The notes below the pieces were generated by a model. The model ran no database searches and was not told the origin of the DNA. It worked only from the letters and a program-made list of their open reading frames with translations. Both the position numbers and the translations under genes were made by a program. A stretch of 64,000 bases of DNA from Pinus tabuliformis (Eukaryota; Streptophyta; Pinopsida; Pinales; Pinaceae). Every line of letters begins with the position of its first letter. Position 1 is the stretch's first letter. The stretch spans positions 141,586,605-141,650,604 of the forward strand of contig CM062808.1 of NCBI GenBank assembly GCA_031772625.1, in the 5' to 3' direction. Positions 10,546 through 19,086 of this stretch are shown here, piece by piece.

Positions 10546-11672
10546 TGTTGTGGGGAAAAATGCCTATGCAGGACGATCCTATCCACCTAAGGTGTGATAG
10601 TGCCTTAGTAACAAATAGAGACAGCTATTCTGGTTTCTTCCTTTATGAAATGTGAAAGAAGAGAGATCAATAGACTTACCGGTGTCTTCCGTTTGTCCCT
10701 CAATCTGGTCTCTCTTCTCTTTGGGAGTTCACAGCTACTTGCCTTCTCACTCGCCCAGCTTCAACAGGTTCATGCAAGATCACAAGAGAACAGCTACTTG
10801 CCTCCTTGCTTGTCCAGCTTCAACGGGTTCCTGTAAGATCACAAGAGAACAACTACTTGCGACAAGAGAAGAACACTACACAAAGACAGATATTCACATT
10901 CATAACTAGTTTAGGATTAGAAATAAACTAAACATACTAATGCATTCATACATCAAAAATACATCAGCATATAGGAGAAACCAAGATAGCTTTATTGATG
11001 AATAACAAGGTTCAGGAAGAGATACAACCCAGAGGGCTCCAATCCAGCATCTCCTTCCCAGCAAATGGAATTCCTATCTTCACCCCCTTCAAAGCAATAA
11101 GCACCCAATGATTCCAATCTCAAACCAACAGCAATTCTTTGCAATAACAAAATTCCAGCCTCTAGATCTCATGGAGGAGAGATCCATATATAGATGTTTG
11201 GAGAGAGGATGAGTCAGCTTGAGATCTTACTAGTGTCCTCTCCCTCTGTCAGTTCTTGATTCCACTTTGAGGTTCTTGCTTCCACTTGGAGATTTGGAAC
11301 CTCTTACTCATCACCAGCCGAATTCCCTGAGGCAAGTTTCATTTTGGAAGCTTCCTGGGTTTTGACACCTTGAGAAATGAGCCTGCCACATTTCCATTCT
11401 CATTCAGCGCAGGTAGCCAGTGTTCCCTTTGACATTCAACACAGGTAGCCAGTGTTGGCTTTGACATTCAGTGCAAACAGCTAGTGTAGCCACTGAAATG
11501 ATCCTGAATTGACTTGTTTTTGAGCAGTTTCTGGTGGAGAACTTCTGTGAATTGCTGTGGTTTATTAGCCTTGTTCCTCTAGGGGCAGGAACAACATGTT
11601 TAGGGACTTTGGATCCCTTAGATTATGGACATTTCATGCTCAATGTTGTAAGGCACAAAAATTTCTATAACA
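10546..11672 (-). repeat. B: 3' LTR (left copy)
   Basis: TG...CA ends, equal in length (1127 bp) to the copy at 22878-24004. On the element strand a TATATA box lies at about 11187-11192. Near 11400-11490 there are three diverged direct repeats with the core CAGCGCAGGTAGCCAG, a motif that recurs in the leader and near the antisense gene. Confidence 0.95.
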
Positions 11673-11687
11673 ATTGCCCCCTAAAGT
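11673..11687 (-). other. B: polypurine tract
   Basis: The minus strand reads CTTTAGGGGGCAAT directly before the 3' LTR start TGTTATAG. This is the expected plus-strand primer. The same tract, with little change, adjoins the 3' LTRs of elements A and C. Confidence 0.9.
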
Positions 11688-11689
11688 AT

Positions 11690-12830
11690 GAGGCTATTTA
11701 TCGGGTGAAATGCTTTATCAGGGGGATCCGAAGTTCATCCAATGCTGAGAGGAGACCTATAATAAGATACAATACAATACATTATTTTTCATACTGCTTT
11801 CATGATCTAGCTGAGGCGGGCATTCCCATGCTCAGCTTTATAAATTCATTTTTCTGTACATAGAACAGACAATCGTCTGATGGTAGACTGATAATTTTGA
11901 TGAAATTATCATCCTTTGAGTAGGATGATTATTTGCTGCAATGATGTACATGTCAATGTCTTTATCTTTCCTGAATATATATCGCAGCCCGGATGGATGA
12001 AACTAGATTCGGGGTCTTCAAACTCGTTCGATCTTCACTCTAGGTACAAGTCGATCCATGTGAGAAATGTTCTGAGGTCGAACATGGAAAGACATCGCTT
12101 GATTACTGGTCAGTGATGTAAACCGTTAACAAGCACGAGAGGAATCACTGATAATGATAATGACCCTCAAGGTACTGTAGTACAATTCACGTGGTGTGAA
12201 TAAAGGACTTGGCATCGAACACCACGCAAAATCTTTCGGTCGAAGGTCATTGATGTATACCTGTCGCCGGAAGTGAGAAACTTGCCATTGAGGCATGCAA
12301 GCTTCAAAGTACTGAAGGGGTTGTTCCTAGATCAACTTCTTGGATAATGAGCTGATGTTGACAAGAAGCGATCCGTCAAAGGAGGGCCTTAATGAATCCC
12401 ACATCAGTGACACGGAACGGAGCTAATGATTTTAATGGAGGTGAAAACGATCTGTGACATATGATTCAGGGTGGCGGTCATGAAAGGATGAAGGATAATG
12501 TATGGCAGTGGATGGGACACGGTTGACTTTTCTGAACGACTTCTCTTGAACATATGGCGACACTGATGCGATGGATTGGTAGCATTACCCCAAATATGGA
12601 TGGTATGGCGAGACCATGGATGTGACCGGTGAATGAAACAACCCAACCCGATTGTGGTGCGGAGGAAAAGTGTCATGTTCAAGAGCGACTTGCTACCATC
12701 AAAGTTTTCATGAGTTTCTCCCAATTTTTCCCCAGTCATTGCTGACCAGTACCTCTTTATTTTTGTCAAGCTTGAGGAGGATAACATATGCTTGTTCTAT
12801 AACCTGCCCTTCAGGCAAGCCCATCGCTAT
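11690..12830 (-). other. B: conserved 3' untranslated block
   Basis: No credible gene. The block is closely matched by C (about 29000-30140) and more weakly by A (about 25960-26340) and E (about 62580-62950). Shared islands include the minus-strand version of GCTTGCATGCCTCAATGG near 12290 and the segment around 12720-12800. ORFs in it differ between copies, so I take the conservation to be at the nucleotide level. Confidence 0.7.
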
Positions 12831-12835
12831 GTTTT

Positions 12836-13640
12836 AACGAGCCTAGCGATAGTGAAACTCGTTCTCGTCTAAAGACAAGTTTTTCGCTATTTAATGATTT
12901 TAACGAGTCTAACGACAAGGATAACTCGATCCTTTTCATTTTTAGAGAGTCTAAAAAGGTACATAAAGTTAACTCCAAAAGTCCTTTTTCGTCATCTAAT
13001 CCCTTAGGTCCGAAAAAGTATAAAACAATACAGAAGGGATGAGTTTTTGATAGCTTTAACGAGCTGAATAAAACAAGCGCTCGATCTTTTTGTGCAATAA
13101 TCCCTCAGGTCCAAAAAGATTAAAATCTAGAGGAGGGATAGCTCTTCCTGTCCCTTTAACGAGCTGGAAGGCCAAGGACTCGGAAATCTTTTCATATTTT
13201 ACGAGTCAGTTGAAAAGAGCTTAAAGAAGACTCGTCTTTTGAGGAACGAGTGATAAACAGGGTTAGCAGCTGATTCCAGGTACAGGTTTGAATTCTCCAA
13301 TCACGGCAATGTCACAAGGATGGCTAGGTGAAATCACTCTTCGCAGCTGTTCCTCAAAATGGGTAAACAATCATATGGAGGTGAATGATCGGCCAAATGA
13401 AAAGTGGAGGTGACGGTGCAAACACGACCAAGGCTTTAATGGCTGATGATATTACATTCACTGTGGTTATTTACCGGGATAGTTCATTTTTTAACGAGCT
13501 TAAACGCGGGTGGAAACATTTGCTCGGTCTTATGTTTATTTTTTAACGAGCATGAACTATGTGCTAAAACTGCTCGGATCTTGCGTTTATTTTTTAATGA
13601 GCATGAACTTTGTGCTAAAACTGCTCGATGATATATGGTC
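12836..13640 (-). other. B: 3' hairpin array (GCTCGTTAAA motif)
   Basis: At least eight short inverted repeats occur every 50-90 bp. On the plus strand each reads TTTAACGAGY, a 14-22 nt loop, then RCTCG. Examples: 12836-12841 with 12858-12863 (AACGAG/CTCGTT); 12904-12908 with 12924-12928; 13060-13064 with 13079-13083; 13201-13207 with 13229-13235 (ACGAGTC/GACTCGT); 13495-13499 with 13522-13526; 13547-13551 with 13572-13576. The variable last base of the left arm is usually matched in the right arm, which points to RNA structure. Confidence 0.75.
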
Positions 13641-14248
13641 AAATTTTGATTTTTACCATGACTAGCTTTGCCCTTTTCAAAGATAGTACTGTATCCTCAA
13701 TTACTGCATCAAACTAGTTAGAAATGAATAATATTTGCTTGAAAATGAGATTAGAAACCTAATATTTCGCTTTGAACTACGTAAAAAGCAATTAAAAGGT
13801 GTTTTTACCTCTCATTTTACCATTTGATTTGAACTTGGTTTGTTGGAGCTTTGGAGGTGCCTCTTCCCCCTTGATTTTCATCAGCTGATTCTGGGAGATT
13901 CTGCGGACGATTTTCGGCGCCGTCTGGACCAGGTAGGAGCTAAACCCTAGCTCTTTCTTTTCATGGTTTCCTTTTTCCATTCTGTGCCTATTTTCCTGTT
14001 CCCCTGAGCCCCTGGGGTTTTGCTAGGGCGCTCTGCCATCAGCGCAGGTAGTCCATTCGAAACCTGCGTTGAATATCAAGCTGCATGAAGGCAGTTTGAC
14101 CTTCAACACAGGTGGAATGCTAGCCAGTTGCGTTGAGCATAGAAAAACAGTTCTGTTGCACAGTTTTGTATGAAAATTTTGCCAGTTTCTCATCAAATCC
14201 AGGATATTACTCTTTCTCTTGTTTGTTTTGCAGGGATTCTTGAGAAAA
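13640..14248 (+). promoter_or_regulatory. B: upstream region of the antisense gene
   Basis: Non-coding DNA before the ATG at 14249. A donor-like AG|GTAGG lies at 13931-13935 and an acceptor-like TTTTGCAG ends at 14233, suggesting a leader intron of about 300 nt. Element A has matching signals on the minus strand: a GTAAGTA near 24773 and TTATGCAG near 24440. A hairpin with arms close to TCAGCGCAGGT and ACCTGCGTTGA lies at about 14038-14072. The promoter itself is not identifiable. Confidence 0.5.
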
Positions 14249-15107
14249 ATGACCCTTACATGGCGAGAACGAGAACATGAAGAAGAGGACATGATTGCCC
14301 TTCATGACCTTGTCACAGTGAACGCGCTGCGGAACTGTGGCCTGCTGAAGTTCTTCCGTATCTCTAGTATGAGAGCACAAATGTCTTTGCTGCAGTATCT
14401 GCTTGATGCTTGGGATCCTATCAACCAAGTATTTCATATCAGGAGCAAATCCATCCCTTTGACCGTGGTAGACATTTACTTCCTGACTGGTTTGTCGAGG
14501 CGGGGTGCCCCCATTTCTTTGTCAGGTTCGGCCCGAGGGAATGACTGCGTGAGAGATTATGTCTACCAGTATTGCAGGGAGGGATCCCAGCCGAGTAGAG
14601 ACGGCAAGGTTGTTATCCGTGAGATTACTGACAGGTCTCTCAGGTCCATTCTGTATACTATTGGTAGGATGGCCGGTAGCGCATCTCTTCATGTTGCCAA
14701 TAGATCTTATGTGCAGCACGCCTTGGAGTGTCTCCAACCGAAAATATTCAACTGGTGTGATGCAGTACTTCTTCAGATGAAAATTCAGTTGAACAAGGTA
14801 AAGGATGAGAAGCTGAAGAACTTTGGATTTGGTTCTATTCTGACTGCCTTTGCCTTGGAGAAAATACCACTGATGCAGCCTCAGTATATCGCACTCGACT
14901 TGCCTTCTCCTACCGAGCCACGCATGCAGAGATGGGTTGATCACATGTCTAGGCATGTTGGTCAATCTCAGATTTCTTTCACTGATACCTTCTTCAGGTG
15001 GTTCGAGCATCAGGAGATGGTCTATTCCGAGTATCCATATGTTGGTATGGATTTCCGAGGCGATCTGGACTTGGTACTGCCGGATGGCGAACAGTGGGGC
15101 GCTATTG
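14249..15107 (+). CDS. B: antisense accessory gene, large exon
   Basis: Open reading frame antisense to the element, with ATG at 14249 just after a putative acceptor. It encodes M-T-L-T-W followed by an acidic stretch, then C-G-L-L-K-F-F, then L-L-D-A-W-D-P and V-D-I-Y-F-L-T-G-L-S-R-R-G. The W-D-P...F...L-T...D-I...L-T-G-L...G layout resembles the N-terminal part of the plant mobile domain (PMD), which some plant retroelements and host genes share. The donor-like TTG|GTAAAA at 15107/15108 would splice in phase to the next exon. Antisense accessory ORFs are known in some Tat elements such as Retand and Grande. The PMD link is by eye. Function unknown. Confidence 0.68.
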
Positions 15108-15205
15108 GTAAAATTTTCGACCATATTACTGTTTACTGTTCTTATTTATAATGTCCTTGTGCTTTATTCTATCAATACTTTAATCGAACTCATGTGTGCA
15201 TGAAG

Positions 15206-15483
15206 ATGCTGGTCCTGTTCGTCCAGCAGTTCGCCTGAGAGCGCCAGTCGCTGCCCCAGCAGGGGAGACTGCTGGGAGGGTTATCCTCCACGACCTTGAC
15301 GTGGCCGAGACCCTTACAGCTGTGCAGGAGCAGGTTGAGAGCCTTACTCTCGGCATTCCCGATGTGAGGATTGATGAGTTACCTTTACAGTTGCAGCGGC
15401 ATACTACTGGTGTGCCTAGACGATGGACTCGTCTCTTGCGCATGATTGCACAGGCCGTGATGCACTATCATGAGCATCACTAG
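15206..15483 (+). CDS. B: antisense accessory gene, last exon
   Basis: It begins after an AG acceptor at 15204-15205, encoding D-A-G-P-V-R-P once the split codon is counted, and ends at the stop near 15483. It is rich in Ala/Arg/Val, with V-E-S-L-T-L-G-I-P-D and a final A-Q-A-V-M-H-Y-H-E-H-H. Element A has the same exon in the same relative place (9721-10003, minus), with the same start phase. It converges on the aRNH-like ORF. No enzyme motif seen. Confidence 0.66.
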
Positions 15484-15664
15484 GCTAGGGTGCCCCCTAG
15501 CATTTTTGAGTTTTTGGGTCATATGACCGATTTTTGTCTTGGTTACAGAACATTATGTATAAACGATAAACAACTTATATATATATATATATATTTTGAT
15601 TTTCGGGGTTTATTTTGGTTGAGTTATATGATCCATATGTACAACATTGATGATGTGTCTCTTT
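15484..15664. other. B: convergent gap with TA run
   Basis: The stretch between the stops of the antisense gene (plus) and the aRNH-like ORF (minus). It is AT-rich with a TA run at about 15570-15592. The equivalent gap in A holds the long TA microsatellite. Probably serves as the 3' end region for one or both transcripts; no clear poly(A) signal stands out. Confidence 0.5.
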
Positions 15665-16096
15665 TTATAAATGTCGCAAATGTCTATCTAACACATAGTT
15701 TGCTAATGAGTCGGTTAATGTGTTTAAGTTTCTAGAAATATGCTGGTATTGAATTGAATCAAATTGTCTTTCCAAAATCATAACCCTTAGGAACATGCGG
15801 TAAATAGCTGGATTGCGAACAGAATATATACCATTGAGTTGTAGTATTACGAGTTGTGAGTCTAGCCTGTCAATTAGTCGGCGTATGCTATGGGTGATGG
15901 CATCAGAGAGTAGTTCTATCAACGCGCTATACTCAGTGATGTTATTCATTGATTGCCCAATACATACACCTCTGAAACTTACTAACTCGCCGCTTGGATC
16001 AAAAATGGCCCAGGCTGCGGAGGATAGGTTTTGCGAACTATGACTCGCTCCGTCGGCATATCCAACACATGTCTCTAGAAGGTTTGACATCTGCAA
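15665..16096 (-). CDS. B: second RNase H (aRNH-like) after integrase
   Basis: A 143-codon ORF beginning M-Q-M-S-N-L. The aRNH catalytic pattern is visible in order: G-Y-A-D-G-A-S, T-E-Y-S-A-L-I-E-L, L-D-S-Q-L-V, and N-T-L-T-D-S-L-A-N. Length suits a single RNase H domain. The start region reads TTTACATTTATTGCAG then ATG on the element strand, a good acceptor-like site, and the same arrangement precedes the counterpart in A (8997). It is a separate ORF after integrase, and is likely made from a spliced RNA if functional. aRNH capture is established for Tat elements; this placement is worth checking. Confidence 0.8.
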   Translation of the reverse strand: MQMSNLLETCVGYADGASHSSQNLSSAAWAIFDPSGELVSFRGVCIGQSMNNITEYSALIELLSDAITHSIRRLIDRLDSQLVILQLNGIYSVRNPAIYRMFLRVMILERQFDSIQYQHISRNLNTLTDSLANYVLDRHLRHL

Positions 16097-16177
16097 TAAA
16101 TGTAAAAAGGTGGATTACTCGACCAAAACAAACAATTTAGCGAAATCAAAATACAACAAAAGCATACAGGTTACTAT

Positions 16178-17323
16178 TTAAGCATAGTAACGCTTGAGGT
16201 ACAACCCATTACAGGGTTGCACCAGTGGAATTCCGTCATAATCCATTAACTCGTAGGCTCCTTTTGCTAACACTTGTTTAACAATATAGGGGCCCATCCA
16301 TAAAGAATTAAATTTACCTGCTCCCAATTTATCAGATTCTTGGTCATAAAGCAAGACCAAGTCACCTTCCGAGAAGACACGGGGTTTGACATTTTTGTCG
16401 AACTGCGCCTTGACTCGTTTCTTATGGGCTTCGTTAGCCAAAGCGGCATCACGACGGGTTTCATCCAATTGGATTAATTCCAAGAAACGTGCCTCTTCTT
16501 CCGAAGTTCCGGGGAGGAGATCAATTGCGAGTTTAAGCGACGAAATTTCACACTGGATTGGCAAGACTGCTTCTAGGCCATACACCAGTTGGAAAGGTGT
16601 GAACCTGGTCGCATTCCTTACCGATGTTCGGTAAGCCCACAAGGCTGAGTATAGGATTAGGTGCCACCTTATTTTGTGAACCCCAATCATCCTTTGCGAC
16701 ATACGCTTCAGGACCTTGTTGATTGCTTCAACTTGTCCGTTGGCTTGCGGATAATACGGGGTAGAGCTGTCATGAGATAGCCCTAGCTTGGCAGCTAATT
16801 CAACCATCATGTGATTGCGAAAATGTGATCCATGATCTGTAACTATAGCCTGTGGTACGCCGAACCTGGCGACTACATGATTGAAAAAGAAAAGGGCAGT
16901 TGTTTCACCAGTGTTATCTAATGTAGGCATCGCCTCGGCCCATTTGGTAAAATAGTCAACAGCGACTATAATATACCCATGCCCCCCAGTCGAGGTGGGG
17001 TTACATGTCATGAAATCGATGCCCCATTTGGCGAAAGGCCCAACAACAACTATTGGCTGTAAAGGTGCGGGTGGTCTTCTGGTTTTGCTATCAAAAATTT
17101 GACAAGCATGGCAACTTCTGACTGCGGTTATGAAATCTTTGAACTTGGTTGGCCAGAAGTATCCTACTCGTAAGATTTTCTGTGCTGTAGCATATCCAGA
17201 TTGATGCCCCCCACACGTGCCTGAATGACACTCATTCAGGACTTTTTCGGCCTCTTCATGGGTGAGGCACCTCCTCAGAACTGTATCGATACCACGACGG
17301 TAAAGCGTATCACCGATGATCAT
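16178..17323 (-). CDS. B: integrase
   Basis: 381 codons open. The N-terminal zinc-binding part has the H...H...C-x-x-C layout (E-C-H-S-G, then S-C-H-A-C). The DDE core shows the three acidic positions in G-I-D-F-M-T, V-T-D-H-G-S-H-F and N-G-Q-V-E-A-I-N-K. A C-terminal region ends with G-L-Y-L-K-R-Y-Y-A. No chromodomain. It inserts cDNA into the chromosome. It lies next to RNase H upstream and the aRNH-like ORF downstream on the element strand. Confidence 0.92.
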   Translation of the reverse strand: MIIGDTLYRRGIDTVLRRCLTHEEAEKVLNECHSGTCGGHQSGYATAQKILRVGYFWPTKFKDFITAVRSCHACQIFDSKTRRPPAPLQPIVVVGPFAKWGIDFMTCNPTSTGGHGYIIVAVDYFTKWAEAMPTLDNTGETTALFFFNHVVARFGVPQAIVTDHGSHFRNHMMVELAAKLGLSHDSSTPYYPQANGQVEAINKVLKRMSQRMIGVHKIRWHLILYSALWAYRTSVRNATRFTPFQLVYGLEAVLPIQCEISSLKLAIDLLPGTSEEEARFLELIQLDETRRDAALANEAHKKRVKAQFDKNVKPRVFSEGDLVLLYDQESDKLGAGKFNSLWMGPYIVKQVLAKGAYELMDYDGIPLVQPCNGLYLKRYYA

Positions 17324-17335
17324 GTAGTCTTTCGC

Positions 17336-18181
17336 TTAGTATCGTATATGTTTCTGTTCTGAGTGTGAGGTGTCAGGCCTCAATTTTTGGGTTTGGAGAT
17401 AAATTATTATATCTCCATACCACTCATTGCTTGCAGATATTAGAAACAAACTTTCGTCCACGATTGACTCTTCTGATGTTTCATCGTTGGACGACGATGG
17501 GAGATCGCACAATAATTCTACGAAGACTAAAGCTTTCTTTGATTTGGATTTTAGAAATTCCAGATCAAACTCTTGAAGGATCGCTATCCATTTTGAATAC
17601 TTGCCCCCCAGCAACTGTCGCGACAATATATAAGTCATGGGGTTGCAATCTGATAGAATGGTAGTTTTCCGAAAGAGGACATAATGTCGAAATCTTTGTA
17701 TCGCTTGAAAAGCAGCGAGTGCTAGCTTTTCAACATAAGAATATTTGATTTCTGTATCATTCAAGTTTTTACTTAAATAATATATAGGATGTTCAATTCC
17801 ATCGACTTCTTGAACTAAAACCATCGCAATGGTCGTATCTGCTGCAGCCAGATACAGGTTAAAATCTCTTTGATAGTTCGGGGCATACATTAATGATGCT
17901 TTTACTAGAGAATCTTTCAGAGCATCAAAAGAAGCTTGCGCCACCTGATCCCAGACAAAAGGTACATCCTTTTTCAAAAGACGAGTATAACCTTTAGCAA
18001 GTTCTGCGTAATTTGGAATGAACCTCCTCAGAAAGTTTGCTTTCCCTTGGAGTTTCTGAATCTGAAGCAAATTTGAAGGTGGAGGCAAATTAATGATTGC
18101 CTGAACCTTGCAAGGGTCGAGCCGAATCCCATCCTTAGAGACTACAAAGCCAAGTAAACAACCAAAACTGACGCAAAACAC
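17336..18181 (-). CDS. B: end of RT and gypsy RNase H
   Basis: An open frame covering the C-terminal connection part of RT (L-G-F-V-V-S-K-D-G-I, F-L-R-R-F-I-P-N-Y-A-E-L-A) and the gypsy RNase H domain (D-T-T-I-A-M-V-L-V-Q, Y-Y-L-S-K-N-L, S-D-C-N-P-M-T-Y-I). Matches 6900-7695 of element A on the other strand. I see no complete set of pol domains in B, so it may have relied on proteins from relatives. Confidence 0.88.
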   Translation of the reverse strand: MFCVSFGCLLGFVVSKDGIRLDPCKVQAIINLPPPSNLLQIQKLQGKANFLRRFIPNYAELAKGYTRLLKKDVPFVWDQVAQASFDALKDSLVKASLMYAPNYQRDFNLYLAAADTTIAMVLVQEVDGIEHPIYYLSKNLNDTEIKYSYVEKLALAAFQAIQRFRHYVLFRKTTILSDCNPMTYILSRQLLGGKYSKWIAILQEFDLEFLKSKSKKALVFVELLCDLPSSSNDETSEESIVDESLFLISASNEWYGDIIIYLQTQKLRPDTSHSEQKHIRY

Positions 18182-18237
18182 ACATTTGTGTGGATTGAGT
18201 CTTATCTTGTAGTGTCGACAACGTAGAAATATCGCTC

Positions 18238-18987
18238 TTAAATGCTGCGGATGATCAGTCCGCTTTCGCGAATGAGCCGGAAGGTCGTCGAGATATGGTT
18301 GAACGATGTTCTTGATGGCGATTGGGCCAAATCTTCGACTATGTTATAATGCTGCGCCGCTCTGGTGCGAAGATTAAACGTCGACTTGTGTACTACTCCC
18401 TTTGGCGGTTTTATTGTTAATTCAGGAATGATGGGCGGTACAACTTCTGTCGAAGTTGTTGTCGAACTACTTGGTTGATCTTTACCTTTGTTGTTTGACA
18501 GCTGTGGATTCTCGTAATCTTTGTTCCTTGTCGAAATCAAAGCATCATTCTGCTGTTTTGAAATCGACAACATGAGCACTTGCGACGGGGAAGCATTTCC
18601 ACTATCAACCAGATTTTGACCTGGATTGGGAAACGGATCAGTTAACACAGCTGAGGTTTGCGAACTTTTGAAGAACCTTCTAAGCTCAGATTTGTATGGA
18701 CAATCGGCTGTCCAATGATCCTCGTCACATATCATGCATGGACTTTTTGGTTTCCCTTTCCTAGGAGAGTTTGAAGAATTTTTTTCAGGGGATGACTCGC
18801 CCTGTTTCTTCTTCTTCCCTTTGTTTTGCTTCTTCTTGCTTCCTGGTTGATTGGTTTCTTTGCCTTTATCTGCTGATAGGGCATTTACTTCCGAAGCAAG
18901 AATTTCTTCTTTTGCATTTTGATCTGAAGTCTTACGGGCTTTCTTAAACGAAGCCTTTGTCGATTTCGCGTTTGCCGTGCCAATCAC
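18238..18987 (-). CDS. B: gag C-terminal region with zinc knuckle
   Basis: A Lys/Ser-rich linker precedes one knuckle with spacing C-x2-C-x3-H-x4-C (C-M-I-C-D-E-D-H then D-C-P), one residue shorter than the usual CCHC. The next helix-like segment is rich in charge. A matching segment with a conserved L-A-Q-S-P motif occurs in A near 5050. It would bind RNA. It directly follows the long gag ORF on the element strand. Confidence 0.82.
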   Translation of the reverse strand: MIGTANAKSTKASFKKARKTSDQNAKEEILASEVNALSADKGKETNQPGSKKKQNKGKKKKQGESSPEKNSSNSPRKGKPKSPCMICDEDHWTADCPYKSELRRFFKSSQTSAVLTDPFPNPGQNLVDSGNASPSQVLMLSISKQQNDALISTRNKDYENPQLSNNKGKDQPSSSTTTSTEVVPPIIPELTIKPPKGVVHKSTFNLRTRAAQHYNIVEDLAQSPSRTSFNHISTTFRLIRESGLIIRSI

Positions 18988-19086
18988 ACCATCGCCGGCG
19001 TGAGAGTCACTATTCGATTTAGGAGGAGGAGGAATTGAGAATTCCGGTCTAGGGGCGTCAGGTATTTTGTCGTAGAGTGTGCCAGA

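Noticed and set aside
10645-10909. Short plus-strand ORFs repeated at 22977-23241
   Set aside because: Both lie in the LTR pair of B, antisense to it; duplicated because the LTR is duplicated.
14522-15124. Minus-strand ORF of 200 aa
   Set aside because: Antisense shadow of the antisense accessory gene, which has the conserved splice signals and a homologue in A.
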